A stretch of 64,000 nucleotides of DNA from Flavobacterium litorale. GTDB lineage: Bacteria > Bacteroidota > Bacteroidia > Flavobacteriales > Flavobacteriaceae. Made by a program: the position numbers and the translations under genes. Below are positions 47,475 through 57,167 of the stretch, one piece after another (the stretch's first letter is position 1; each line of letters begins with the position of its first letter). The notes beneath the pieces were generated by a model. It saw only the letters and a program-made list of their open reading frames with translations. It did not search any database and was not told the DNA's origin. Where the stretch lies: NCBI RefSeq assembly GCF_019613795.1, contig NZ_CP080429.1:1083501-1147500 (forward strand). The letters run 5' to 3'.

Positions 47475-47840
47475 TTATTCCCACTCCAGTCCTTTTTTCT
47501 TCATTACGTAAAAGAAACCTACAATAAGTAGGAACATAAATATGCCCATCTTAAGCAAGCCCTCAAAGCCCATAGCTCTGAAGTTTACTGCCCAAGGGTA
47601 CATAAATATTACCTCTACATCAAACAAAACAAATAATATGGCTACTAGGAAATATTTTACTGAGAATGGGATACGTGCGTTACCTATAGACTCTACACCA
47701 CACTCAAAGTTTTTATCCTTGTTGGCTGAACTTCTTTTAGGGCCTAAAAAATTTGAAATGAAAATTGTACCAGCAACAAAACCAACTGCAAGCAATAGCT
47801 GCATAATAATTGGGAAATAATCTGCCTGGGTAGTTTGCAT
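47475..47840 (-). CDS. nuoA: NADH-quinone oxidoreductase subunit A
   Basis: A 121-residue three-helix subunit and first gene of the 14-gene operon. The loop ECGVESIGNARIPFSVKYF and DVEVIFMYPWA are diagnostic. A TATATTTG box lies 28 nt upstream, so transcription of the whole operon probably starts there. Confidence 0.96.
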   Translation of the reverse strand: MQTTQADYFPIIMQLLLAVGFVAGTIFISNFLGPKRSSANKDKNFECGVESIGNARIPFSVKYFLVAILFVLFDVEVIFMYPWAVNFRAMGFEGLLKMGIFMFLLIVGFFYVMKKKGLEWE

Positions 47841-47867
47841 AACGGCTTAAATTTTAATTATAATTTA

Positions 47868-47875
47868 CAAATATA
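47868..47875 (-). promoter_or_regulatory. Candidate -7 box of the nuo operon
   Basis: TATATTTG on minus, exact TAnnTTTG, 28 nt before the nuoA ATG. No well-spaced TTG was found. Confidence 0.55.
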
Positions 47876-48074
47876 CACGTCAATTTTTAAACTAAATCAA
47901 GGTTTGCTTTTGTGTGGCTTTATTTACATCAATTTTTATTTAGAATGAATAAAAATAAATACAATATGAATTATTCTTTTTCATAAATTTCACTCCCTCA
48001 ATTGATTTTGGTATTGACTTTACAAATATACGATGTTGGCTTTGTTTTGCATTATTTTTACTTCCTTAAACAAA

Positions 48075-48098
48075 AAAACCACCCAATAGGGTGGTTTT
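48075..48098. terminator. Terminator of the cold-shock gene
   Basis: ACCACCC/GGGTGGT stem with AATA loop, with A and T runs, 40 nt beyond the stop on minus. Confidence 0.88.
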
Positions 48099-48137
48099 AA
48101 ATCTCAATAGGTAGATAATAATACTATATATATTGTA

Positions 48138-48332
48138 TTAGATAGCTACTACCTGAGCAGCTACTTTACCTTTTCTTCCTTCTTCTTCTTCGTAACTTAC
48201 TTTGTCGCCTTCACGAAGATCCTCCGTTTTCACTCCTGTAGCGTGTACGAAAATGTCTTTACCTGTTTCATCGTCTGTTATGAATCCATAACCTTTAGAC
48301 TCATTGAAAAATTTAACTTTGCCTGTTCGCAT
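48138..48332 (-). CDS. Cold-shock domain protein
   Basis: A 64-residue single CSD protein that binds single-stranded RNA. RNP1 is KGYGFITD and RNP2 is DIFVHATG. It starts RTGKVKFFNESKGYG as in CspA-type chaperones. A full-strength flavobacterial promoter precedes it and a terminator follows, so it is a single-gene unit, probably well expressed. Which Csp paralogue cannot be told. Confidence 0.95.
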   Translation of the reverse strand: MRTGKVKFFNESKGYGFITDDETGKDIFVHATGVKTEDLREGDKVSYEEEEGRKGKVAAQVVAI

Positions 48333-48362
48333 TCTGTAATAAAAAAATAATTAATAATGGGT

Positions 48363-48391
48363 CAAAGGTAAACTTTATTATGACACAGCAA
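48363..48391 (-). promoter_or_regulatory. Promoter of the cold-shock gene
   Basis: On minus: TTG (48389-48391), exactly 18 nt, then TACCTTTG (48363-48370). This matches the Bacteroidota TTG-N17-19-TAnnTTTG consensus in full, 31 nt before the ATG. Confidence 0.85.
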
Positions 48392-48538
48392 AGCAATTAT
48401 TAAAAAATTTGCTAAAATATAGATTGATTTACAGATAGTTTGCCTTATTTTCTAAATTTTTTCTGAAAATATAATTATATATTAACTATTTTTTATTTTA
48501 TACTTAATATTTAATGATGCTGCTACCAAAAATACCTT

Positions 48539-50287
48539 TTAAAGGTTTAGTTTGATATTCAGTTCGTTAAGTTGTGCTTCGTCTATTTTAGAGGGTGCAT
48601 CAATCATTACATCTCTACCTGAATTGTTTTTAGGGAAAGCTATAAAATCTCTAATGGTTTCTTGTCCGCTTAGTAGTGCAACAAGTCTATCAAAACCAAA
48701 AGCAAGCCCACCGTGTGGTGGTGCACCGTATTGGAAGGCATCCATAAGGAATCCAAACTGTGCTTTTGCCTCCGCTTCTGTAAAGCCTAAGTATTTAAAC
48801 ATTAATTGTTGCGTTGCTGCATCGTGTATCCTGATAGAGCCTCCACCTATTTCGTTACCATTTAATACTAAATCGTAAGCATTGGCGCGCACTTTTGCGG
48901 GGTCGGTTTCTAGCAAGGGCATATCTTCTGGCTTTGGCGATGTAAAGGGGTGGTGCATGGCATGGAAGCGTTCGGTTTCCTCATCCCATTCCAGTAGCGG
49001 GAAGTCCATTACCCAAAGGGGTGCAAATTCATCGGGTTTTCTCAACCCTAAACGTTCTGCCATTTCCATACGTAATGCACTCATGCTAGCACGGGTTTTA
49101 TCGGTATCGCCACTCAGTACTAATATAAGGTCGCCTGGTTTTGCGCCTGTAGCATCTGCCCATTTTTTAAGGTCGTCTGCATCATAAAATTTATCTACAG
49201 ATGATTTTAGGTTACCATCTTCGTTATATTTTACGTATACCATACCGCTTGCACCTACTTGTGGGCGTTTTACCCAATCAATAAGTTTATCTATTTCTTT
49301 ACGGGTATAGCTTGCGCAGTTTGGTACAGCAATACCTACTACTAGCTCGGCACTATTAAATACACTAAATTCCTTGTGTTGTGCTACGGTATTTAGCGCG
49401 CCAAACTCCATACCAAAACGGATGTCGGGCTTATCGTTACCGTATTTTCGCATTGCCTCATCGTAGGTAATTCGTGGGAACTTATCAGTCTCTACGCCTT
49501 TTAATTCTTTTAATAAGTGGCTTGTAAGCCCTTCAAACGTCTGTATAATGTCTTCTTGTTCTACAAAAGCCATTTCGCAGTCTATTTGGGTAAACTCAGG
49601 CTGGCGATCGGCACGTAAATCTTCATCTCTAAAGCATTTTACAATCTGGAAGTATTTATCCATACCGCCTACCATAAGCAATTGCTTAAATGTTTGTGGC
49701 GATTGGGGTAGGGCATAAAACTGCCCCTCGTTCATACGGCTTGGTACAACAAAATCGCGGGCACCCTCTGGGGTGCTTTTTATTAGTACTGGGGTTTCTA
49801 CTTCTATAAAGCCTTCTTTAGAGAGGTAGTTGCGTACTTCCATAGCTACTTTATGACGGAAGAGTAAACTGTTTTTTACGGGGTTACGACGGATATCAAG
49901 GTAACGGTATTTCATACGGATATCTTCGCCACCATCGGTTTCATCTTCAATAGTAAACGGAGGCGTAGTTGCCTCATTTAGTATAGTAAGCGCATGTACA
50001 AGTATCTCTATATCGCCTGTTGGCATTTTTGGGTTTTTAGACTCGCGCTCTATAACAGTACCTTTTACTTGTACTACAAACTCTCTACCAAGTGTTTCGG
50101 CACGTTTAAAAACGGTAGCATCGGTGCGCTCTTCGTCAAAAATAAGTTGGGTAACACCATAACGGTCTCTTAGGTCGCCCCATATAAGGAAACCCTTGTT
50201 ACGCGTTTTTTGTATCCATCCTGCTAAAGTTACTTCTTGATTAATATTGGCTGCCGTAAGCTCGCCGCAATTATGGCTTCTGTACAT
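48539..50287 (-). CDS. aspS: Aspartyl-tRNA synthetase
   Basis: A 582-residue bacterial-type AspRS charging tRNA-Asp. Seen: an N-terminal OB-fold anticodon domain ([21 protein letters not shown]), class II motif 2 ([18 protein letters not shown]), the bacterial GAD insertion (about 285-410), and motif 3 ([16 protein letters not shown]). Start at ATG 50287 ([10 protein letters not shown]) is standard. TAAATTTG on minus at 50307-50314 may be the -7 box. Confidence 0.97.
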   Translation of the reverse strand: MYRSHNCGELTAANINQEVTLAGWIQKTRNKGFLIWGDLRDRYGVTQLIFDEERTDATVFKRAETLGREFVVQVKGTVIERESKNPKMPTGDIEILVHALTILNEATTPPFTIEDETDGGEDIRMKYRYLDIRRNPVKNSLLFRHKVAMEVRNYLSKEGFIEVETPVLIKSTPEGARDFVVPSRMNEGQFYALPQSPQTFKQLLMVGGMDKYFQIVKCFRDEDLRADRQPEFTQIDCEMAFVEQEDIIQTFEGLTSHLLKELKGVETDKFPRITYDEAMRKYGNDKPDIRFGMEFGALNTVAQHKEFSVFNSAELVVGIAVPNCASYTRKEIDKLIDWVKRPQVGASGMVYVKYNEDGNLKSSVDKFYDADDLKKWADATGAKPGDLILVLSGDTDKTRASMSALRMEMAERLGLRKPDEFAPLWVMDFPLLEWDEETERFHAMHHPFTSPKPEDMPLLETDPAKVRANAYDLVLNGNEIGGGSIRIHDAATQQLMFKYLGFTEAEAKAQFGFLMDAFQYGAPPHGGLAFGFDRLVALLSGQETIRDFIAFPKNNSGRDVMIDAPSKIDEAQLNELNIKLNL

Positions 50288-50366
50288 TATATTGAATTTT
50301 AAAGTGCAAATTTAGTAACTATTACCAATTATGCTTACTCCTAATCATTCAAATATATAGTAAAGT

Positions 50367-50927
50367 TTATTTTTTGCTTTTGTCGGTATCTTTAAATGAG
50401 TTTCGCATATCGTTTATAATGTCCTCGTACTTTTCTATATTATCAGGCAGCGTCCAGGACATTACTTGGTAATAATTATTACGTCCTTCTATAAATGTAA
50501 TGTTCCAATATCCTCTAACAGCATCCACTTCGCCTGTGGTAGCAAACGTTTTAGCTTTCATTCCGTTTATAGTAATATCCTTTAGTTTCGGTAAACTATC
50601 CAAAACTATTTCTCTTTCTATTCCTTCAACAACCAATTTACTATAACCGTTAAGGTTATTACCGTATGCTTCTTCAAGGTAACTATCTACAATTACATTT
50701 TCATACTCGCGTTTGCTTTCGTCTATTACAATTACGTACAGCTCGCGGAACGTATTTTGGTATTGTAACGAGGCATCCTCATTAAGGTCGGTTGCTTTAG
50801 AGAGCATTTTAGGTATATCAATACTATATTTACCCTTAACTCTTACAGTTCGGGTTTCGTAATCAGTATCACTACACGATGTTAACAACAAAGTAACGAA
50901 AAGCGTAATTAAAATAAAGTTCTTCAT
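50367..50927 (-). CDS. Lipoprotein of unknown function
   Basis: A 186-residue protein with a lipoprotein signal ending LLLTSC (Cys18). After a short acidic linker comes a domain resembling the PsbP-like or DcrB-type fold in length and pattern (KYSIDIPKML...NIEKYEDIINDMRNSFK), a weak impression. It would be attached to the envelope. It lies upstream of aspS on the same strand with a separate start, and is divergent from the thioredoxin-like genes. Confidence 0.78.
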   Translation of the reverse strand: MKNFILITLFVTLLLTSCSDTDYETRTVRVKGKYSIDIPKMLSKATDLNEDASLQYQNTFRELYVIVIDESKREYENVIVDSYLEEAYGNNLNGYSKLVVEGIEREIVLDSLPKLKDITINGMKAKTFATTGEVDAVRGYWNITFIEGRNNYYQVMSWTLPDNIEKYEDIINDMRNSFKDTDKSKK

Positions 50928-51085
50928 AATGCTTAATAGCTTATTACGGTTGTGCTGCTACAAATAAACTAAATATGATTTATTAAACAGCACACCAACT
51001 TTTAAAATTTACAATGCTTTTTTAACAGTAAGCGCAGCCTGTACATGCGCAAAAAGACTATTTTTATAAGTATTAAACGTATGGC

Positions 51086-52072
51086 ATGAAAAAACTACTG
51101 TTATTACTACTATTAACCACTTTTACTTACGCACAAACCGATGCAATTAAACTTTCGGCAACTATAGAAAATTCCGAAGCAGATTCACTTATTGTATACT
51201 CTAAAAATAACCAAACAGCTCTTAAAGCTACACAAAAAGGATATTTTAAGGGGGTGCTTGATGTACCAGGTGGTTTTTACAGATTACTACATGGTAAAGA
51301 AGTTGGGTTTTTATATGTTAGTACTGGGGATAATCTTAGTTTTAAAGCTACATCGGGCAAGATAGTAGAAACTATAGCCTTTACAGGCGATGCTGCTGCC
51401 GAAAACAATTTTTTGAATAAAAAGGCTAAAATTTACAATGCTTTTATAACGGGGCTAGACAAGGTACCGACAACTGCCAGTACATACCAGAAAATGGTTG
51501 GTGCCATGGTTAGGGAGTTGCGGTCGGATTTGGAGAAGCCTAGTATTGATGAGGGTTTTAAAAGCAGAATGATAGCATCGCTTGCGCAAGAGCAAAAACA
51601 GCTTATTACTTTTGCAAAAAAGAAACAAGAAGCCAAAAAAATGAAAGGTAAGCCCTCGGCACCTTTTACTTACGAGAATTTTAATGGCGGTACCACAAGC
51701 TTGTCCGACCTTAAGGGAAAGTACGTTTATATAGATGTTTGGGCTACGTGGTGTGGTCCTTGTCGTAAAGAAATACCGTATTTAAAAGCAATAGAAGCCG
51801 AGTATCATAATAAAAACATTGCTTTTGTAAGCATATCTGTAGACAATCAGAAAAACCATAGCAAATGGAAAAGATTTGTAAAGAAAGAAGCTTTAGGGGG
51901 AATTCAGCTTATTGCTGACAAAGATTGGAGTTCCACTTTTGTAAAATATTATAATATTCGGAGTATTCCACGCTTTATATTGTTAGATACTGAGGGTAAT
52001 ATAGTAAATACGGATGCCCCACGACCATCAGACCCTGCATTGAAAATGATATTTGACGAATTATTAAACTAA
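51086..52072 (+). CDS. Thioredoxin-like (TlpA/ResA-type) secreted protein 1
   Basis: A 328-residue exported oxidoreductase-like protein. Signal peptide 1-16 (TYA-Q); an N-terminal beta-rich domain (about 20-120) of the type often found before redoxins in Bacteroidota; a helical linker; and a thioredoxin fold (about 185-328) with WCGPC, cysteines C223 and C226, and cis-Pro in SIPRFIL. It probably reduces or exchanges disulfides in the periplasm. It is 12 bp upstream of a close paralogue; both likely share one transcript. Confidence 0.92.
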   Translation: MKKLLLLLLLTTFTYAQTDAIKLSATIENSEADSLIVYSKNNQTALKATQKGYFKGVLDVPGGFYRLLHGKEVGFLYVSTGDNLSFKATSGKIVETIAFTGDAAAENNFLNKKAKIYNAFITGLDKVPTTASTYQKMVGAMVRELRSDLEKPSIDEGFKSRMIASLAQEQKQLITFAKKKQEAKKMKGKPSAPFTYENFNGGTTSLSDLKGKYVYIDVWATWCGPCRKEIPYLKAIEAEYHNKNIAFVSISVDNQKNHSKWKRFVKKEALGGIQLIADKDWSSTFVKYYNIRSIPRFILLDTEGNIVNTDAPRPSDPALKMIFDELLN

Positions 52073-52084
52073 AACCAACTTATA

Positions 52085-53080
52085 ATGAACAGAATAGTAT
52101 TGCTTTTTCTTATAATGTGTACTAGTGCATTTGCGCAATCGGAAATCCGAAATTTTAAAGGAAAAATTAAAAATAATGTTGCCGACTCTGTTTTTGTTGA
52201 AAACATGATGGGTACTTGGCGTAAAGGGTATGCACTTAATGCCAACGGCAGTTTTGCAGGCAGGCTACAGCAAGGGCTTGGCTTATTTACCCTTTATTAC
52301 CTTGATGATGAACTAGGGTTGTTTTTAGCTAACGATACTGATATTACTATAAATTTTAATGCCAACGATATAACCAATACACTACAGTTTGAGGGTAAGG
52401 GAGTAAAGGAGAATAGGTTTATTGCTAATATGGAGCTTGACAAAGCCAAGATAAAACAAAGTTTTGATAAAGGTGTAGGCGAAGAGGAGTTGGAGCAATT
52501 GGCAGATGATATGATTGCAAATTGGAAACAACAGTTGAAAAAAGAGCGTTACAATTTTATGTTCAAATCAATAATGAATTCTCAATTTGGGCAATTAAAA
52601 GGCAAGTACTTGGTGCAAGAATTACTTGGTGATGCTAAGATGGCTGAACTAGAAGGCAGTCAGTCGCCAACGTTTACGTATGAAAACTATAAAGGAGGTA
52701 CTACAAGCTTATCGGAATTTAAAGGGAAGTATGTATATATTGATGTTTGGGCTACGTGGTGTGGTCCTTGCCGTAAAGAAATACCAAATTTAAAAGCAAT
52801 AGAGGAACAATACCACGACAAGAATATTGTTTTTGTAAGCATCTCTGTAGATAAGCAAAAAGACTTGGCAAAGTGGAAATTGGTAGTAGAAAAAGAAGGT
52901 TTGGATGGTGTACAGCTTATTGCAGATAAAGATTGGAAGTCTGATTTTATTACTTCATACCATATACAATCCATTCCTCGATTTATACTTATCTCGCCAA
53001 AAGGCGAGGTTTTAAACGCTAATGCACCCCGCCCGTCGGAGGCAGCATTAACACAATTACTGGATAAATTGCTTAATTAA
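52085..53080 (+). CDS. Thioredoxin-like (TlpA/ResA-type) secreted protein 2
   Basis: A 331-residue paralogue of the preceding gene with the same layout: signal peptide 1-17 (AFA-Q), N-terminal beta domain, and thioredoxin fold with C226 and C229 in WCGPC and cis-Pro in SIPRFIL. The thioredoxin halves are nearly the same even at third codon positions around the active site, while the N-terminal halves differ widely. A tandem duplication with later exchange or strong selection fits. Confidence 0.92.
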   Translation: MNRIVLLFLIMCTSAFAQSEIRNFKGKIKNNVADSVFVENMMGTWRKGYALNANGSFAGRLQQGLGLFTLYYLDDELGLFLANDTDITINFNANDITNTLQFEGKGVKENRFIANMELDKAKIKQSFDKGVGEEELEQLADDMIANWKQQLKKERYNFMFKSIMNSQFGQLKGKYLVQELLGDAKMAELEGSQSPTFTYENYKGGTTSLSEFKGKYVYIDVWATWCGPCRKEIPNLKAIEEQYHDKNIVFVSISVDKQKDLAKWKLVVEKEGLDGVQLIADKDWKSDFITSYHIQSIPRFILISPKGEVLNANAPRPSEAALTQLLDKLLN

Positions 53081-53147
53081 AAATCTTAAATAAACCCCAA
53101 TGTTATTAAATTGTTACCAAATTGTTTTTTTTATGTAAATATTATTG

Positions 53148-53155
53148 TATATTTG
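53148..53155 (+). promoter_or_regulatory. Candidate -7 box of the MORN gene
   Basis: TATATTTG, exact TAnnTTTG, 35 nt before ATG 53190. It lies inside the longer possible reading frame and so supports the inner start. Confidence 0.6.
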
Positions 53156-53189
53156 TTTAGGTTATTTGAAATTTAAACAAGAAACGGAT

Positions 53190-53537
53190 ATGAGAAAGAT
53201 GATTATTGCAGCACTAATGCTGTCGGCTGGTGTACTATCAGCACAGGAAATAGAACCAAAATACGAGATAACAAATAAAATGGTTAAAGCCACGTATTAT
53301 CATGATAATGGTGCTATAAAACAACAAGGTTTTTACAAAGACGGCAAGCTCCACGGCAAGTGGGTAGCTTATAATGAAGACGGAACAAAACAAGCTTTGG
53401 GAGAGTACGAAAATGGAACAAAAACAGGTAAATGGTTTTTTTGGAACGATACTCTTCTTAGTGAAGTAGACTATAACGACAGTAGGATTGCTGATATTAA
53501 AAAGTGGTCCAGAGAGGCTGTTGTAGTAAACAAATAA
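53190..53537 (+). CDS. MORN-repeat (YwqK-like) exported protein
   Basis: A 115-residue protein. The frame is open from 53145, but ATG 53190 starts a clear signal peptide (MRKMIIAALMLSAGVLSAQ). Two or three MORN-type units follow (GAIKQQGFYKDGKLHGKW, ALGEYENGTKTGKWFFW). Such repeats occur in many Bacteroidota exported proteins and their role is not settled. It has its own -7 box and terminator. Confidence 0.85.
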   Translation: MRKMIIAALMLSAGVLSAQEIEPKYEITNKMVKATYYHDNGAIKQQGFYKDGKLHGKWVAYNEDGTKQALGEYENGTKTGKWFFWNDTLLSEVDYNDSRIADIKKWSREAVVVNK

Positions 53538-53560
53538 AGCGTTATTTATTATTTGTTGAA

Positions 53561-53594
53561 AAGGGCTGTAAATTTTTTACAGCCCTTTTTTTAT
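53561..53594 (+). terminator. Terminator of the MORN gene
   Basis: AAGGGCTGTAAA with a TTTACAGCCCTT arm and seven T following. Confidence 0.9.
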
Positions 53595-53606
53595 TATCTT
53601 AAAAGT

Positions 53607-53644
53607 AAAAAGCCCCGATTGTATTAAACAATCGGGGCTTTTTT
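53607..53644 (-). terminator. Terminator of the RND operon
   Basis: AAGCCCCGATTGT/ACAATCGGGGCTT stem with a short loop and A/T flanks, about 20 nt beyond the stop of the pump gene on minus. Confidence 0.92.
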
Positions 53645-53663
53645 ATACAGATTTTTATAGTAC

Positions 53664-56600
53664 TTATGCATCAGCATCAGTACCAATGTCAGAAATTTTG
53701 TTTTCGGGTTGCTTTTTTAATCGCAGTTTTAATTTCTGTAACATAAAGAACATTACTGGTACAATTACTAGCGTTAGGAATGTTGCAAAAATAAGTCCGT
53801 AAATTACTGTTTTAGCCAAAGGCCCCCAGAATATTACGTTATCTCCACCCAAGTAAATTTTGGGGTCGTAATCAATAAACAGGTTAAAGAAATCAATGTT
53901 TAATCCAATAGCAAGCGGTATAAGCCCCAGTATAGTTGTTATAGCGGTAAGCAATACAGGGCGTAAACGCGAGCGTCCTCCTTCTACAACAACTGCTAGG
54001 TATTCCTCCTTAGTAAGCATTTCATCCTCATCAAGTCCTTTTTCGGACATTTTACGATCAATTAGTAACTGTGTATAATCAATCAGCACAATGGCATTAT
54101 TTACCACAATACCTGCTAACGATATAATACCCATCATGGTCATGATAATTACAAAATCATCGCCCGATATAATCATACCCCAAAATACCCCACCAAAACT
54201 AAACAGTACCGACACCATAATAATTACAGGCTTGGATATGGAGTTAAATTGTGCTACAAGTATTAATACAATACCACCCAATGCAATTAGTAATGCTTTT
54301 ACTAAGAAACTCATGTTTTTAGATTGCTCTTCTTGCTCTCCTGTAAACGAGTAGGTAATATCCTTGGGCATTTTGTAATTGGTAAGTTCTCCTTTTATTT
54401 GTGCTACAATTTCGTTACCATTATAATCGCCCAATACGTTAGAGTATACTGTAATTACCCTTTTAAGATTCTTTCTCTTAATTGTATTGTAGGTAACTGT
54501 ATTTTTACTACTTGTTATGGCAGAAATAGGTACTTGTACCAATTGCCCTGTGGCTTGGTCGCGGAAGGTAACAGGCTGGTTGTAAATTATATTCTTATTA
54601 TCGCGCTGTTCTTCCTCTAGTCGTACATTTATTTCGTAATCATCATCTTCCTCTTTAAAGGTCGATGCCTTTTCACCGTATATGGCTTGGCGTAGTGTTT
54701 CTCCTACTTGCCCCGATGTAATACCGAGTTCTCCTGCTTTGTCAATATCTACAGTAACATCAATACCTGGTTTTTGCTTGTTTACATCAATTTTAAGCTC
54801 CTCTATACCCGCAATATTTTTTTCGTTAATAAAGTCACGAAGCTGCTCTGCTTGTACCAGCATTTCATCATAATCTTCACCTACAACCTCAATATTTATA
54901 GGATATCCTGCTGGAGGTCCTGCGGCATCTTTTTCTACAATTACCGATACTCCTGCATACCCTTTAACGGCCTCACGTACCTCTTCCATAACGTCCGAAC
55001 TCTTAACACCCTTACGGTATTTAAATTCGCGCATGGTAAGGGTTATTTTACCACGATGGGGCATATCGTTCTCCGATCCGCTGTCGGTTTGCGGGTTACC
55101 TGCACCTTGCCCTACCTGTGCCACGGCACTCTCTATCATGTAATTTCGCTCGTCGTCAAGGTATTTGTTGGCTACTGCATATACTTTCTTTTCTACCTCT
55201 TTGGTAAACTCATTGGTTTTCTCAATATCAGTACCTTCTGGAAATTCGATATAAACCATAATTTGGTTGGGCTCATTTTCTGGGAAGAAGAGTGTTTTAG
55301 GTTGTAAAACAGCTATAGCAAAAAAGGATAGGATGAGCAAAGCAAAAGTACCTAAAAAGAACAACCTTGGGCGTACTCCTTTTAATGCAAACTCCAAGAA
55401 GTTTTTGTATTTGTTTTCCAACCACACTAGGCTATTATTCTGGAAACGCTCCATGCGTTTTACAAGTACATACCTGTATAACCATAGCATAATAACAAAG
55501 AATAGCATTAGGTTACCAATACCTTTTAATGCGCCTGCGCCTGTACCAAAACCAGCTATAAGCGTAAGTGCCCCTATAATACCAAGGATTAGGCTAATAC
55601 GTATCATTTTTTTACGTGTCATACCCTCTTCTTTTATTTTCATAAAGTCAGAGGTAAACATGGCGTTAATTACTAAAGCTACAAATAGTGATGAACCTAA
55701 TACTATAGAAAGCGTCATGGGGAAATAAATCATGAATTTACCCATTGTTCCAGGCCATAATCCTAATGGAAAAAAGGCTGCAAGTGTAGTAGCTGTAGAG
55801 GCTATAATGGGCCATGCAATTTCGCCAATACCCTCTATAGCGGCTTGTTTTCGGGACATGCCTTGGCTCATGAGCGAGTATACGTTTTCTACTACCACAA
55901 TACCATTATCTACCAGCATACCCAGCCCCATAACCAGTGCAAATAATACCATAGTGTTAAGGGTTATGCCTAGTGTTGCCAGTATCATGTACGACATAAA
56001 CATGGATAGCGGTATAGCTACACCTACAAACATGGCGTTACGCAAACCAAGGAAGAACATAAGTACTATAACTACCAGTAATACACCAAAGATGATGTTG
56101 TTTACTAAATCGTCTACCTGCCCAATGGTACGTGCCGATTGGTCGTTGGCAAAGCTAATTTTAAGCCCTTTCGGGAAATAATTTGCTCGTGCCTCTTCTA
56201 CAATGGCTCTTGTACCATCTACGGCCTCTACCATGTTTTTACCACTACGCTTTTTAATATCGAGCATTACTACAGGTTGCCCGTAGTCTCTGGCATACGT
56301 GGTTCTTTCCTTTTCTTTAAAGGTTATGGTTGCAATATCTTTAAGGTAAACGTTACCGTTGTCCTTCTTTACAATAATATTTTCTAATTGTGCAGGGTCG
56401 TCTATCTCACCAATTACACGAATGTTCTTTTTAACGCCATTACCTGTAACGCTACCACCTGATACGGTTTTGTTTTCGAATTTGATGGCATTAATAATAT
56501 CGCTAAAGCTTACCATTGCTGATGACATTTTGTACATATCTACAGCAACTTCTACTTCTTTATCTTCTGCACCACGAATGGCAGCTTCTTTAATTTGTGG

Positions 56601-57143
56601 CAAGCGTTCAATACGGTCTTCTAGGTATTCGGCAAACTCTTTTAATTGCTCCGATGTAAAATCGCCCGTAAGGTTAATATTAAGTATAGGGGTTTCCTCA
56701 GCAATGTTAAGGTCAAAAATATTAGGTTCTACCTTTGCACCACCGTCTAGCGTAGGCCATTCGGTATCTGCCTTTACTTTATCAACCTCATCTTTTACTT
56801 TTTGCTTTGCATCTTGTACTGTAATATCTTCATCAAACTCTACTAAAATCATAGAGTAGTCCTCTAACGTGTTTGATGTTATTTCCATAACACCCGATAT
56901 GTTGTTAAATTCTTCCTCTAGTGGTTTTGTAATCAGTTTTTCAACATCTTCTGCCGAGTTACCAGGGTTTATAGAGCTTACGTATATTTTGGTTTCGATA
57001 ATTTCGGGGAAGTTTTCCCGCGGCATCGAATAGTAGGACAGTAATCCACCCAGCAGTAGTATGGCGGTAATAACATATACCGTCATTTTATTGTTAATCG
57101 CCCATGTGGATATAGCGAAATTCTTTTCTATTTTCTTACTCAT
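53664..57143 (-). CDS. RND multidrug efflux permease (HAE1/AcrB family)
   Basis: A 1159-residue inner-membrane proton/drug antiporter. Twelve membrane helices with two large periplasmic loops are expected and the hydrophobic pattern fits. Seen: FAISTWAINNKMTV at the N-terminus, the first helix after it, and GLGMLVDNGIVVVENVY in helix 4 with the proton-relay aspartate. It is longer than AcrB by about 110 residues, with an extra hydrophobic pair around 500-560 and a longer C-terminal part. It is the last gene of the TetR-TolC-adaptor-pump operon. Substrates unknown. Confidence 0.95.
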   Translation of the reverse strand: MSKKIEKNFAISTWAINNKMTVYVITAILLLGGLLSYYSMPRENFPEIIETKIYVSSINPGNSAEDVEKLITKPLEEEFNNISGVMEITSNTLEDYSMILVEFDEDITVQDAKQKVKDEVDKVKADTEWPTLDGGAKVEPNIFDLNIAEETPILNINLTGDFTSEQLKEFAEYLEDRIERLPQIKEAAIRGAEDKEVEVAVDMYKMSSAMVSFSDIINAIKFENKTVSGGSVTGNGVKKNIRVIGEIDDPAQLENIIVKKDNGNVYLKDIATITFKEKERTTYARDYGQPVVMLDIKKRSGKNMVEAVDGTRAIVEEARANYFPKGLKISFANDQSARTIGQVDDLVNNIIFGVLLVVIVLMFFLGLRNAMFVGVAIPLSMFMSYMILATLGITLNTMVLFALVMGLGMLVDNGIVVVENVYSLMSQGMSRKQAAIEGIGEIAWPIIASTATTLAAFFPLGLWPGTMGKFMIYFPMTLSIVLGSSLFVALVINAMFTSDFMKIKEEGMTRKKMIRISLILGIIGALTLIAGFGTGAGALKGIGNLMLFFVIMLWLYRYVLVKRMERFQNNSLVWLENKYKNFLEFALKGVRPRLFFLGTFALLILSFFAIAVLQPKTLFFPENEPNQIMVYIEFPEGTDIEKTNEFTKEVEKKVYAVANKYLDDERNYMIESAVAQVGQGAGNPQTDSGSENDMPHRGKITLTMREFKYRKGVKSSDVMEEVREAVKGYAGVSVIVEKDAAGPPAGYPINIEVVGEDYDEMLVQAEQLRDFINEKNIAGIEELKIDVNKQKPGIDVTVDIDKAGELGITSGQVGETLRQAIYGEKASTFKEEDDDYEINVRLEEEQRDNKNIIYNQPVTFRDQATGQLVQVPISAITSSKNTVTYNTIKRKNLKRVITVYSNVLGDYNGNEIVAQIKGELTNYKMPKDITYSFTGEQEEQSKNMSFLVKALLIALGGIVLILVAQFNSISKPVIIMVSVLFSFGGVFWGMIISGDDFVIIMTMMGIISLAGIVVNNAIVLIDYTQLLIDRKMSEKGLDEDEMLTKEEYLAVVVEGGRSRLRPVLLTAITTILGLIPLAIGLNIDFFNLFIDYDPKIYLGGDNVIFWGPLAKTVIYGLIFATFLTLVIVPVMFFMLQKLKLRLKKQPENKISDIGTDADA

Positions 57144-57167
57144 TATATGTACTTTTTATGAGTTATT

